NCBI RefSeq assembly: GCF_014078545.1
Contig: NZ_MU078712.1
Location: forward strand, 50,944 to 114,943
Direction of reading: 5' to 3'
DNA: 64,000 nt
DNA from: Nitrosopumilus sp. b1
GTDB lineage: Archaea > Thermoproteota > Nitrososphaeria > Nitrososphaerales > Nitrosopumilaceae
A program made the translations under genes and the position numbers. Positions 22,400-30,967 of this stretch are shown in pieces; within the stretch, counting starts at the first letter, position 1; each line of letters begins with the position of its first letter. The notes under the pieces were generated by a model, which worked only from the letters and a program-made list of their open reading frames with translations, was not told where the DNA came from and ran no database searches.

Positions 22400-22612
22400 A
22401 TGGATAAGTATCTTCTAGTTGTCTTGATGTTTCTTATTGCAGGAATGGGAATTGCTATTACTAAAGACCCACCTGAATTGATTTTGTTTTATGCCATGCT
22501 TGCCGGCTCAATTGTTGTGATAATGTATGGCTCACTTAAGAGCAGATACGATAGAAAGCAAGCTAAACGAAAAGAAAGAGAAGAGCGCCGAAATAAAAAA
22601 TCAAAGAAATAA
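22400..22612 (+). CDS. small membrane protein (70 aa)
   Basis: Two transmembrane helices (YLLVVLMFLIAGMGIAI and ILFYAMLAGSIVVIMYG) are followed by a highly basic tail (DRKQAKRKEREERRNKK). ATG 22400 is preferred; an upstream in-frame TTG (22364) would add 12 residues. It converges on the winged-helix gene at 22614, one base away. No family. Confidence 0.6.
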   Translation: MDKYLLVVLMFLIAGMGIAITKDPPELILFYAMLAGSIVVIMYGSLKSRYDRKQAKRKEREERRNKKSKK

Positions 22613-22613
22613 T

Positions 22614-22895
22614 CTATAGCTCTAATCCAAATGATTCTGCTATAGTTGAGAATTTCTGATATGATTCCAAGTATTGTTTTCCTTTTGGTGTAATTACGTA
22701 AGTGTGCTTTCCGTCATATTCGATAATGTTAATCAAACCAGCTCCTGTCAAGTTTTCAACAAATTTTGCCAGTCTTGAATGTGACAAGTTTGCCTTGGTT
22801 AGTAGCGAAGTAGTCTTGATTCCTTCTTGACCAGACTGTTCAGTAGCAGTAAGTAGATCAGCTACAATTTGCATACTAGTTCTATAAGCTACCAT
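22614..22895 (-). CDS. winged-helix DNA-binding protein
   Basis: A 93-residue winged helix of the small archaeal type: MVAYRTSMQIVADLL, the recognition helix in ANLSHSRLAKFVENL and the wing DGKHTYVITPKGKQYLESY. It has a paralogue at 37833 with the same plan and the same end (Y-Q-x-FS-x-x-AE-x-FGL). It is likely a local or global transcription regulator; the target is unknown. Confidence 0.8.
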   Translation of the reverse strand: MVAYRTSMQIVADLLTATEQSGQEGIKTTSLLTKANLSHSRLAKFVENLTGAGLINIIEYDGKHTYVITPKGKQYLESYQKFSTIAESFGLEL

Positions 22896-22980
22896 ATCTG
22901 CTAAACCTTCAAACTATCATATAAGGGTATTACCATTCAATACGATCAGATACATATAATCCAGCCTCATTTTTGTGACA

Positions 22981-23565
22981 ATGTCCAGTCAATCCCCTAT
23001 TCCTTGGTTTGATGATTTTCTTGGTGTTGCATATCGATATTTTGATCTTAGAATGAATATTGTTCCTCTCTTCTCTGATAGAAAGGAAGCAGTAAACCTA
23101 TGGCATGATGTAATTCATTGGTGGGTAGATCCAACAATCAAGGCAAGATTTGTTGAAATTGGAGATCAATACTGGTTTGTTTTAGGCGCTGAAACAAAAA
23201 AGCCTGATTCAAACATCTCATTTTACAAGACTTTGGCAAAATCTGAAAATTATGAGCGTTTTAAGAAAGGACATGGCGGAGAGGCATATCTACGACTAGG
23301 AATGTATTCAAGAAAATCAAAGACAGACGTTAAAGATGATGCAATATGTGATTGTGGTCATGCAAAAGAGGATCATGATGATGCAAAGGATAATGATGAG
23401 TGCTTTTATGAAGACTGTAAATGCAGAAAGTTTGAAAGCTTTCAAGTTACACTACTGAAAAAAAAGAAGACCATTACAGACATTGCCTTTCTTAGCGAAG
23501 ATGAAGTAAAAGATGACCCATTAGCATGGAATTGTCTTTACGTAAACAAACTGAACAAAAAATAA
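22981..23565 (+). CDS. conserved hypothetical protein with a Cys cluster (194 aa)
   Basis: A soluble protein. Its N-terminal half is aromatic-rich (PWFDDFLGVAYRYFDLR... HWWVDP). Near residue 120 lies a Cys/His/Asp block (CDCGHAKEDHDD ... CFYEDCKCRKF) that is a likely zinc site. No family recognised. GTG 22975 would add two residues; ATG 22981 is used. It converges on a zinc-ribbon gene. Confidence 0.65.
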   Translation: MSSQSPIPWFDDFLGVAYRYFDLRMNIVPLFSDRKEAVNLWHDVIHWWVDPTIKARFVEIGDQYWFVLGAETKKPDSNISFYKTLAKSENYERFKKGHGGEAYLRLGMYSRKSKTDVKDDAICDCGHAKEDHDDAKDNDECFYEDCKCRKFESFQVTLLKKKKTITDIAFLSEDEVKDDPLAWNCLYVNKLNKK

Positions 23566-23568
23566 TTC

Positions 23569-23745
23569 TTAGACTTCCTTCTTTTCGTAAAGGCTTACCC
23601 TAACATGTTTTCCAGGATAATGCTCTGAAATTTTCTGTGAATAACACTTGCCACAAAGTGGTCCTTTGATTCCCCACTCATCCATTGGTTCATATCTTAA
23701 TGAAACTGGATTTCCACAAACTGTGCATTTTACTTTATCGGGCAT
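23569..23745 (-). CDS. small zinc-ribbon protein (58 aa)
   Basis: A 58-residue protein with CTVC and CGKC pairs (residues 7-10 and 31-34), a classical zinc ribbon, and an ending EHYPGKHVRVSLYEKKEV. No family name known to me. It reads from ATG 23745 toward the convergent 22981 gene. Confidence 0.65.
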   Translation of the reverse strand: MPDKVKCTVCGNPVSLRYEPMDEWGIKGPLCGKCYSQKISEHYPGKHVRVSLYEKKEV

Positions 23746-23852
23746 TTTGATTCTGCTCTTAATGATCTATATAAAAATGATTTTGAAATTTTACTCTCAT
23801 AAATTTGGGATCAGTCGTCATGTTAAATAATACTGTATAATATTGAAAATAC

Positions 23853-23910
23853 GGTAGCAGTCTGGCCAATGTAAACCTCCTGCAAATTTTTACTTGGTTG
23901 GACTACTACC
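23853..23910. ncRNA. 16-bp imperfect inverted repeat beside the AIPR gene
   Basis: GGTAGCAGTCTGGCCA (23853-23868) pairs with TGGTTGGACTACTACC (23895-23910): 12 Watson-Crick pairs, three G-U pairs and one mismatch, with a 26-nt loop. An AT-rich stretch with TATAATATTG lies just upstream on the plus strand. It ends eight bases before the AIPR stop (23918), so it may be the 3' hairpin of that mRNA or a small RNA read from the plus strand. Confidence 0.4.
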
Positions 23911-23917
23911 TTCAATC

Positions 23918-25663
23918 TTACAAAATGTTTGAGACTAGCTTCTTTATGGCATCAATCTCTTCTTCTTCTTGCTTGATTTTTTTATCAACAACACGTAACA
24001 TGGAATCACTCCATACATGATGGGAAAAGAAATTATGTTTTGTATTGGCAATTTCAATCTCATCATCAACTACAGTGTCTTCTAAAAATTTGGTAACAAC
24101 AATGTCTGCAAGCTTTAGTATTCTAGTATTTAGCTTGAAACTGCGAAATACTGGCTCTAGCTTGATCACATCAGTCTTAAAATCACCTTTTGTTTCAAGT
24201 ATTGTTTTGTGTAGGATTCTAAAGTATACTGCAAGGTAAAAGAGGGTTGCATAACGTTTTGTCTTATGTGCTCCCTGTTTTCCGTATTTGAGGGTCTTTT
24301 TGGCGTACTCTTTGACTAGATATGGATAAAGTAAAAGCCTATAGTCGTCTTTCAAGTTGTCATTAAAGACATCATCATACTTGCTTCCTCGTGGAAGGAA
24401 CTGTGCAGGTGAGCTGTATGCCTCTGTGGGTCTTTGCTCTATTCCTGCAACAAGAGCTTGTATAGCATCTTTTGCAACGATTACTTTTTTGTGATTGTCA
24501 GGAAGATACACATTGTATGATGGTTCACCAACATACTCGCATTGTTTTGATTTGGTTTTAGAATCAAAGGAGCCTGCTTGAATCTCATAAAAGTATCCAG
24601 AGTTTTTTAGTTGTGATTTAATCGATTTGTGAAAATCCATTAGTGAAACTAGATCTTTTCCGCGAACAGAGTTCTGAGAGTTTCTATACTTTGTAATGTT
24701 GTTTTGTTCTTGCTCATCATCTGCCTTTATGATAGTTACAGTCATGCTTCCATCAAGATTCTTTGTTCTCTTGGCGTGATCTAATATTGAGTTTGATGTT
24801 TGAGCACCATTGACAATTTGTGGTGCATACAAGCTGATGATATTATCTCCAACTTCTTCAAAATCGCTAACTACTATTGTAATGCCGTTGTTATAGTAAA
24901 AGAATTTTCCAGGATCATTTTGTAATGTTTCGCGCAAGCCTTTGTTTACGGTAGTCTTAAACTGCATCCATTGTCGAATGTTTGATTCAAAGACATAATC
25001 CCTGTTCTTTGTAACAAATTCTGTTAATTCCCGAAGCTTCAAGATTCCCAAAATTGTATTGTCATGACGTAGCATCTTTTCAAGTTTTATTGATGATTTT
25101 TTTCCTGCTGCAGGCTTTTTTATTCTGGCCCAAAGTATCTCTATTATTTCATCGATTCCAATAATTTCTACAGAATCGTCCTCAAAGTCTACTTTTTGAT
25201 CTGTTACATAGCAGCACTCAATCTTGAGGTGCTTTTCTTTAATTTTGGTAACCAAGTGAGCAAGCTCTGGCCTCATCTTTGTAACGTCTTTGCTTAAGAG
25301 CCGCTTTGCATCTTCTTTGAATTTAATTACTGCATCAACTGAATGTGAAGTTCCATATTTAGATTGGAATAAACGAATTTTGTTATCTGAAAAATCCACT
25401 GGTAAATACGCATCAATTCCAAGATCATTTGCGCCATCAACTATTGCGTCTGCAGCATCATCTTCTGTTGCCTCAAAAACTCGGGTTAATACCCATTGAA
25501 GAAAATTATTCCCTTTTTCAACTTCGTTTTTTGCACTTTCAGCATATTCCTGAATACTTTGTTGAACATTCTCTGAGAATCCCTCAAGTGGCGGAGTAGA
25601 ATTTTTTTGAATTAGTAATGAGCGTGAACCTGGAATATACTCTAGTAATCTATTTTGTGCCAA
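23918..25663 (-). CDS. AIPR-family protein (abortive infection, phage resistance)
   Basis: A 581-residue protein. The N-terminal part has a likely PD-(D/E)xK nuclease core (GANDLGIDAYLPV ... IRLFQSKYG, about residues 78-105). The central AIPR signature is FFYYNNGITIVVSDFEEVG followed by APQIVNGAQTSNSILDHA (about residues 256-295). Proteins of this family were described in bacteria as abortive-infection and restriction-linked defence factors. No methylase or other partner is visible next to it, so it is alone. The start ATG at 25663 gives MAQNRLLEYIPGS. Confidence 0.88.
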   Translation of the reverse strand: MAQNRLLEYIPGSRSLLIQKNSTPPLEGFSENVQQSIQEYAESAKNEVEKGNNFLQWVLTRVFEATEDDAADAIVDGANDLGIDAYLPVDFSDNKIRLFQSKYGTSHSVDAVIKFKEDAKRLLSKDVTKMRPELAHLVTKIKEKHLKIECCYVTDQKVDFEDDSVEIIGIDEIIEILWARIKKPAAGKKSSIKLEKMLRHDNTILGILKLRELTEFVTKNRDYVFESNIRQWMQFKTTVNKGLRETLQNDPGKFFYYNNGITIVVSDFEEVGDNIISLYAPQIVNGAQTSNSILDHAKRTKNLDGSMTVTIIKADDEQEQNNITKYRNSQNSVRGKDLVSLMDFHKSIKSQLKNSGYFYEIQAGSFDSKTKSKQCEYVGEPSYNVYLPDNHKKVIVAKDAIQALVAGIEQRPTEAYSSPAQFLPRGSKYDDVFNDNLKDDYRLLLYPYLVKEYAKKTLKYGKQGAHKTKRYATLFYLAVYFRILHKTILETKGDFKTDVIKLEPVFRSFKLNTRILKLADIVVTKFLEDTVVDDEIEIANTKHNFFSHHVWSDSMLRVVDKKIKQEEEEIDAIKKLVSNIL

Positions 25664-25731
25664 GCGATTTGCTTAACATCCTATATATTTAGAAAAGCTG
25701 GTAATTACATAATAACTCAATTTCTATGTGA

Positions 25732-26202
25732 ATGAAGATGCAAAAAAAAATCTGGCTTGGCTTAATTGGGATCTCAGTAGTAGCAATATTTGCTGTTACT
25801 CTACAAGTAACTATCACAGACTCAAATAATGCCCAACCATCTTCTGAATCAGAATCAGACTTTACATCAAAAGAAAAAACAACCGATGCACAAGACACGG
25901 AATCTGAATCCTATGACATTGTAATGACTAACAAATCATCAAGACCTGGATGTGAAAAAACAAATTCCTGTTATGTTCCTCACGAGTTTACAATCAGTGC
26001 CGGGGAATCTGTTACATGGAAGAATGATGATGTAGCGTTTCATAGTGTTACAAGTGGTTTTTATGATTCACCAACTGAACTTTTTGATAGTGGACATTTA
26101 GATCCTAGTGAAACATTTTCAGTACATTTTGATAAAATTGGAGATTTTGATTATTTCTGTACCCTGCATCCTTGGATGATGGGAAAAATCTATGTAAAAT
26201 AA
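25732..26202 (+). CDS. plastocyanin-like copper protein
   Basis: A 156-residue protein with a hydrophobic signal or anchor (WLGLIGISVVAIFAVTL), a Ser/Glu-rich spacer and a cupredoxin domain. Copper ligands: His in DDVAFHSV, Cys, His and Met in YFCTLHPWMMGK. A disulphide pair (PGCEKTNSCY) matches the paralogue at 13022. It lies convergent to tRNA-Cys, one base away. Confidence 0.9.
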   Translation: MKMQKKIWLGLIGISVVAIFAVTLQVTITDSNNAQPSSESESDFTSKEKTTDAQDTESESYDIVMTNKSSRPGCEKTNSCYVPHEFTISAGESVTWKNDDVAFHSVTSGFYDSPTELFDSGHLDPSETFSVHFDKIGDFDYFCTLHPWMMGKIYVK

Positions 26203-26203
26203 G

Positions 26204-26275
26204 AGGTGAGGAAGGGATTTGAACCCCTATAGATAGGCTTTGCAGGCCCACGCATAACCACTCTGCCACCTCACC
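26204..26275 (-). tRNA. tRNA-Cys (GCA)
   Basis: On the minus strand the 72-nt cloverleaf has acceptor GGTGAGG/CCTCACC, D-arm GGCAGAGTGGTTATGC, an anticodon arm with loop CTGCAAA (anticodon GCA, reads UGC) and T-arm AGGGG-TTCAAAT-CCCTT. No intron and no encoded CCA. Confidence 0.95.
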
Positions 26276-26316
26276 GCAGTCAGAAAAACAAGTAATCAAC
26301 AATTAAACTCTTTAGG

Positions 26317-26547
26317 TCAGTTCTTGAAAAACTGCTTTGATGCAAGCTTGATATCTTCTGCTTTGACAGTCTTTCTCCCAGCATGATTTGACATATCAAT
26401 AGCATTTTTGGCAATCTGTCCTGCAATATCCTCAATGACTCGCCTTAACTCATCAGCTGATTCGTCACTGACTCGCTCGGCTCCTGATTTTTTTAAAATT
26501 CTATACATAGCTGATAGTCCCAGCTCTGTTGATTTCATAAATTTCAT
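26317..26547 (-). CDS. archaeal histone
   Basis: A 76-residue single histone fold: ELGLSAMYRILKKSGAERVS, then ADELRRVIEDIAGQIAKNA and AGRKTVKAEDIKLASKQF. Archaeal histones form dimers and larger stacks that wrap DNA. A start at 26538 (MKSTEL) would also fit. Confidence 0.93.
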   Translation of the reverse strand: MKFMKSTELGLSAMYRILKKSGAERVSDESADELRRVIEDIAGQIAKNAIDMSNHAGRKTVKAEDIKLASKQFFKN

Positions 26548-26632
26548 TTTTTGATTATATGAAAAAAGACATTGAGTGAAAAAATATCACAAAGGAATCG
26601 ATTTATGCAGACTATTTTAACAAGTCACTCCA

Positions 26633-27397
26633 ATGAAAAACATGACATGGTTGATGGATTCTCATATTCATCTCTCAGATCCTCAATACGACTCTGATAT
26701 GGAATATATCAAAAAGAGCATGGAAAAACTACAGATTAAAGCATGTTGTGTTTCAATGGATTATGAAAATTCTATCAAAACTATACAAATATCAAAAACC
26801 AATTCGTTAATTCTACCTTTCATTGGGATACATCCTGAAAAGGCATTAGAAAAACAAGACTCTGTTGTAGATCTAATTGATGAAAATCACGCAAGCATTG
26901 CTGGAATTGGAGAGATAGGACTGGACAGAACATATACAGAAAATGAAAGTGAATTCCTAAAACAAAAAAAAGTTTTTGAAGAACTACTATCGCTTGCAGA
27001 AAAATACAACAAACCAGTATCTATTCATTCACGAAAAACCCTTGATGAAATTTTTGATGTAATGACCTCATACTCTCTTGATAAAGCATTATTGCATTGG
27101 TTTGATGGAAGCAAAAAGCAATTACAAAAAGCAATGGATTTGAATTTCTATGTCTCTTATGGACCTGTTATGATTTATGCTCAAGACAAGCAGACTTTAC
27201 TATCAAATACTCTTGAAGAAAAAATTCTAGTTGAAACAGACGGCCCAGTAAGGTTCTCTAGGTGTTTTGCATTAAAATCTGCACAGGTTAGCTTTATCCC
27301 TAGTGTTGTTTTTTGTGCCTCCAAAGTACTAAGAAAAACATATGATGAGATGTGTGCCATAATTGAGAAAAACTCTAATGCGTATTTGGGCGTATAG
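26633..27397 (+). CDS. TatD-family metal-dependent hydrolase
   Basis: A 254-residue amidohydrolase-like barrel with the two-metal ligands of the TatD family: DSHIHL near residue 9, GEIGLD near 96, SIHSRK near 132, LLHWFDGS near 158 and VETDGP near 202. TatD enzymes are DNases or related hydrolases. It is followed by the S17e gene. Confidence 0.88.
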   Translation: MKNMTWLMDSHIHLSDPQYDSDMEYIKKSMEKLQIKACCVSMDYENSIKTIQISKTNSLILPFIGIHPEKALEKQDSVVDLIDENHASIAGIGEIGLDRTYTENESEFLKQKKVFEELLSLAEKYNKPVSIHSRKTLDEIFDVMTSYSLDKALLHWFDGSKKQLQKAMDLNFYVSYGPVMIYAQDKQTLLSNTLEEKILVETDGPVRFSRCFALKSAQVSFIPSVVFCASKVLRKTYDEMCAIIEKNSNAYLGV

Positions 27398-27428
27398 GTA
27401 TAAAATACCCTCTCTGATATTTTGATTC

Positions 27429-27731
27429 GTGGATAGAATTAAGCGATTATCTATGGAAATACTAGAGGAACACAAATCACAATTTGGTGTAGACTTTGGT
27501 GATAACAAAAAAACCTTAGATAAAATCTCAATTATCCGTTCTAAAGGACTAAAAAATGAGATTGCTGGATACATCACAAAACTTCTCAAACACGAAATTA
27601 GAGATCAGCAACTAAAAGAAGAGCGAGCAAAACAATCAGCAGAACTTGAATCTCAAAGTGAGGAGATTGAGGCAACTGAAGAATCTGATTCTGTTTCGGA
27701 AACAATTGAAGCCGATACTGAGGAACCATAA
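27429..27731 (+). CDS. rps17e: 30S ribosomal protein S17e (eS17)
   Basis: A 100-residue protein from a GTG start. The S17e core is clear: HKSQFGVDFGDNKKTLDKIS followed by IIRSKGLKNEIAGYITKLLK. After residue 65 it has a Glu/Ser-rich acidic tail, similar in style to the acidic extension of S11 in this window. S17e is a small-subunit protein shared by archaea and eukaryotes. Confidence 0.88.
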   Translation: MDRIKRLSMEILEEHKSQFGVDFGDNKKTLDKISIIRSKGLKNEIAGYITKLLKHEIRDQQLKEERAKQSAELESQSEEIEATEESDSVSETIEADTEEP

Positions 27732-27807
27732 ACCTCAGAGACTGAAGAATAATTTCCATTCTTTCAATATTGTAAGGTTAATTTTTAACCAATATTCATG
27801 ATTCTTG

Positions 27808-28575
27808 ATGGTAACTGTAAAACTTCTTGGTGGGGCAAAAAAATCCTTTTCAACTGAACAAATTGAACTTGATGTTGAAAACTTGACAATTGATGAGTTA
27901 CTTTCCAATCTTTTAAAAAGCAAACCAAACAACACTCCTGATCTTGATACAAAAAATATTCTCATTGCAGTAAATGGTGTTGATTCTTCTGCGTTGGAGG
28001 GACGGGCAACAAAAATCTCTAAGGACGATATAGTGAGTATTATACCTGTTATTCATGGTGGATCTTCCAGAATCAAATTAAAAATTGGACGTAGCCAAGT
28101 AGAATTAATACACATAAAATCAAAACATGGCCTTGATGAGTCATTTTTAGATACACTTCGAAAAAAATATTCTAAATTAATTATTCAGGCTATATCCTCA
28201 AAATTTATCCTCAATTCAAATCATGCAAAAAAAATTATCATGCTTTCATTAGATTCTAAGAAAAATAACTCACTTTTATCAAACAAAATAGAGACAGATA
28301 TTCTGATGCGATTTGCTTGTACTAATCAAATTTCTGATGCCATATCAAAAGCTGGAATTAATTCTGACCCCTTCACAGTAATTTCAATTGGTTCAAAACC
28401 CATGCAAGATAAACTTTACAAAGAATTAGAGCCCTTTTTGAGTAAATCAAAAATTAATGCAGAGTCATTTCTAAAAAAAGAATTTAAAATTTCTAAAAAA
28501 CATCTAGATGCAGTAGATTCTCAAACTCCGTTGGAGGACATCTTGCTAGAAAAGGCTGCAGTTCTATTCGGATAA
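27808..28575 (+). CDS. fusion of a MoaD/ThiS-like domain and KEOPS subunit Cgi121
   Basis: Residues about 1-90 form a ubiquitin-like MoaD/ThiS domain (MVTVKLLGGAKKSF... ending SIIPVIHGG, near the usual GG end). Residues about 100-240 resemble Cgi121, a subunit of the KEOPS complex that makes the t6A base in tRNA: LNSNHAKKIIMLSLDSKK and, as the strongest match, IETDILMRFACTNQISDAI with SKAGI after it. ATG 27808 is used; an upstream TTG (27805) would add one Met. The last 12 bases overlap the THUMP gene on the other strand. The fusion is unusual (see findings). Confidence 0.7.
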   Translation: MVTVKLLGGAKKSFSTEQIELDVENLTIDELLSNLLKSKPNNTPDLDTKNILIAVNGVDSSALEGRATKISKDDIVSIIPVIHGGSSRIKLKIGRSQVELIHIKSKHGLDESFLDTLRKKYSKLIIQAISSKFILNSNHAKKIIMLSLDSKKNNSLLSNKIETDILMRFACTNQISDAISKAGINSDPFTVISIGSKPMQDKLYKELEPFLSKSKINAESFLKKEFKISKKHLDAVDSQTPLEDILLEKAAVLFG

Positions 28576-29085
28576 CTCACGTTTTGCAATTTCTATACTG
28601 AGAATATCCTTACCTGCTAAAACCGAAAGTCCTGTTTTATTGCCTAAAATTTCTACCAAAACTATCCAATCATATTGTTCCAGTGAAACTTTTCTTGAAA
28701 TTCCGTCTGCTATTTTTGAAATCAATTCTGATTTTGAGATATTGGAATTTCGTTTCTCTATGGTGATTCTATAGGTTTGATCTTCTTTGATTTTTTTTGC
28801 AAGCTTTAGTGTTTCCTCTACAATTCCTTCAGGTGTGGTCTCAATTGAAACTTGAATCGGAATAACTCTTAGAATGTATCTGATTGACCATGGTTCATCT
28901 TCTATCTTTTCACGAATTCTTTTGGTGACATCCAAAGGCTCAACAGATGTTTCAACCGCTAGGAGTCCAGAAATGTTTGTTATTGTAACTTTGGGATTTT
29001 CATCCCCTACCTCTTCAAGTATGCCTTTGATCTCCTGTATGGTTTCAGTTTCAAAATGTCTTGGGCAGCTAACTATTAGATTCAA
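28564..29085 (-). CDS. THUMP-domain protein (Tan1-like)
   Basis: A 173-residue protein. The C-terminal 110 residues are a THUMP domain (IRYILRVIPIQVSIETTPEG ... SLEQYDWIVLVEILGNKTG, then SVLAGKDIL), which binds the tRNA 3' end. Without a catalytic domain it resembles Tan1, the partner in making N4-acetylcytidine in tRNA. It faces the Cgi121 fusion gene, another tRNA-modification factor, with a 12-base overlap. Confidence 0.8.
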   Translation of the reverse strand: MNLIVSCPRHFETETIQEIKGILEEVGDENPKVTITNISGLLAVETSVEPLDVTKRIREKIEDEPWSIRYILRVIPIQVSIETTPEGIVEETLKLAKKIKEDQTYRITIEKRNSNISKSELISKIADGISRKVSLEQYDWIVLVEILGNKTGLSVLAGKDILSIEIAKRELSE

Positions 29086-29214
29086 AGTCTCTTGATTACC
29101 ACCATTTTGAATCGCCTTTCCATTATTGAATCATCGGCTTTATGCTCAATCCTGACAAATAACTTTCAAATTTTCTTAACATATAGTGTATCTTTAATAA
29201 GAAATTATTCCCTA

Positions 29215-30054
29215 GTGATTACAGTGAATCCTAAAGTAATTGCAATTATTTTTGGTATGTCTTTGTTACTATCGCCAATTGTCTTAACTCAAGATGTGTC
29301 TGCACAACAAGTTCCGACTTGGGTGAAAAATACTGCTAAATGGTTTGGGGATGGATTAATCACTGAAAAAGAATTTCTCAAAGCTATAGAGTACTTGATA
29401 GAAAACAAATTCATAATCATTAATCCCTCTGATGATAGATCTCAAAACGAGACACCTAATCTATCAAGCTATGATTCATTTGAAAAAATTGTAGAAAAAG
29501 GAATCGAGGAATTAAAGTATGGTGACCATGAGGATGCAATTATTTACTTTGATGAGGCTCTAAAAAGAAATCCAGATAATGTTAGGGCAATGGTGGATAA
29601 AGGGATTGCAAAGGCAAGTTCAGGTGATCTTGATGGTGCAAAGCAACTCTTTGATCAGGCAATAAAAATTGGTGAAAAAAACAAGTCTGTTGATTATCGA
29701 GCAGTTGTGAACGCTGGAATTGCATTATCAATATATGGAAATCAAACAGAAGCAATGTCTTATTTTGATAGGGTAATTGATAATTCCAATATAGTTAGGC
29801 AAGAGACACTGTATGCAGCACTCGTTAACAAGGGCATTGTTCTATATGAGCAGGAAAAATATCCAGAGGCCATTAGCTACTATGATCAAGCACTTGAGAT
29901 AAATCCTGGAAAACTTGGTGCCATAGTTAACAAAGCAAATGCATTACAAGAGATGAAAGACTATAATCAGGCTCTAGAATGGTTTGAAAAGGCATACAAG
30001 ATAACAAAAGATCCTCTAGCTTGGAGACCTTCGTTTGTAGTAATTACAGAATAA
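29215..30054 (+). CDS. secreted TPR protein with a WIK-type repeat
   Basis: A 279-residue protein from GTG 29215: a signal peptide (VIAIIFGMSLLLSPIVLTQDVSAQQ), a WIK-type repeat (VPTWVKNTAKWFGDGLI), then about five tetratricopeptide repeats (YGDHEDAIIYFDEALKRNPD, then LDGAKQLFDQA, QTEAMSYFDRVI, YPEAISYYDQALEINPG and YNQALEWFEKA). TPRs bind partner proteins. The frame is open further up to 29092, but that part is atypical and lies before a TATA-like ATATAGTGTA (about 29181). The WIK repeat also occurs twice in the 36667 product. Confidence 0.85.
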   Translation: MITVNPKVIAIIFGMSLLLSPIVLTQDVSAQQVPTWVKNTAKWFGDGLITEKEFLKAIEYLIENKFIIINPSDDRSQNETPNLSSYDSFEKIVEKGIEELKYGDHEDAIIYFDEALKRNPDNVRAMVDKGIAKASSGDLDGAKQLFDQAIKIGEKNKSVDYRAVVNAGIALSIYGNQTEAMSYFDRVIDNSNIVRQETLYAALVNKGIVLYEQEKYPEAISYYDQALEINPGKLGAIVNKANALQEMKDYNQALEWFEKAYKITKDPLAWRPSFVVITE

Positions 30055-30069
30055 TTTTTTATCTAATCT

Positions 30070-30537
30070 TTATTTGTAAATTGGCATAAAGCCAATCTTC
30101 CAGTGTAGTCTGTTAATATCTTGTTCAATACTTTTGTTTGGATTCTTACTGAATTTGTAATTCTTTATCATCTCTAATGCCTCATGAACCTGAATCAAAT
30201 CTGCACCTAATGAGTTTGGATTCTTTGCTTTCATTACAGCACCATATGTCGTACATTGGCCCTTTGAAATCATTGATTTGTTTCCAGTATGGAATGTTTC
30301 TGTATCTGACTTTAAGACAACTTCTGCTATTGCCAAGGGTCTATCGGTTGCACAAACTTTTACAAAATATGTATAGTAATCCTTCTTTCCTTTGTATTGT
30401 TCTATCTTTTTTATAATGTATTTTTCGTCTGCGGCATCGTAAGACTGTCCTTTGTATTCGGCATGACTAACTGGAATATATGAAAATAATCCAGCTCCAA
30501 TCAAGGATACGACCACAATTGCAAGAATTTTTTTCAT
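30070..30537 (-). CDS. secreted hypothetical protein (155 aa)
   Basis: A signal peptide (ILAIVVVSLIGAGLFSYIPVSHA) precedes a mature part of about 130 residues, which is basic and rich in Tyr and Lys, with two Cys (KVCATD and KGQCTT) that could form a disulphide. No family recognised. It overlaps the start codon region of the upstream gene (30534) by four bases on the same strand, so it is in an operon with it. Confidence 0.7.
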   Translation of the reverse strand: MKKILAIVVVSLIGAGLFSYIPVSHAEYKGQSYDAADEKYIIKKIEQYKGKKDYYTYFVKVCATDRPLAIAEVVLKSDTETFHTGNKSMISKGQCTTYGAVMKAKNPNSLGADLIQVHEALEMIKNYKFSKNPNKSIEQDINRLHWKIGFMPIYK

Positions 30538-30860
30538 GATGTATCCTCGCCTCTAATTTTTTTCCTGCTTGCATGGAGACTACCAAGAAGAGCTAAGCAC
30601 TCACATGATTTGTGAATGTCTAGACGTATTTTGGAAGCACATTTGACACATCTTCTATGACTTGTTTTTTTACAAATAATACAATGAGAGATAGGAACCA
30701 TTGGACCGTCACAATCCTCACATGCAAACAGGATGCTTCGAGCAAGAGTGCTTCTCTCATAATTGAGCGAATGATTTTCTACGCGGGGGAAATCTACTAG
30801 TGACTGACTAGAATCATGCATTTCTGAAATTACAGGAGATAGCCCATCAACTTGCTTCAT
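30534..30860 (-). CDS. zinc-finger-like hypothetical protein (108 aa)
   Basis: A 108-residue protein. Residues about 47-90 hold seven Cys and several His (CEDC, CIICKKTSHRRCVKCASK, HKSCEC), typical of two zinc sites as in a RING/zinc-ribbon-like fold. The Ser-rich start looks disordered. Its stop overlaps the next minus-strand gene. An 18-nt sequence found in inverted copy within the 35759 gene (another Cys-rich gene) lies 40 bases upstream. Confidence 0.65.
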   Translation of the reverse strand: MKQVDGLSPVISEMHDSSQSLVDFPRVENHSLNYERSTLARSILFACEDCDGPMVPISHCIICKKTSHRRCVKCASKIRLDIHKSCECLALLGSLHASRKKIRGEDTS

Positions 30861-30900
30861 GAATCGTAAATCCCAAAATGATATTTGTCATTAACCAGAG

Positions 30901-30918
30901 TTTTGTGGCCTGCCTTTT
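30901..30918 (+). repeat. 18-nt inverted copy, left
   Basis: TTTTGTGGCCTGCCTTTT is the exact reverse complement of 36010-36027. It lies in the gap between the minus-strand zinc-finger gene and the histidine kinase. The two copies flank a block of about 5 kb (kinase, receiver and following genes). Confidence 0.5.
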
Positions 30919-30967
30919 CTTATAGTGATCTTTAAATTCAAATTCATTTCAAGTTGGCTGAACTATA

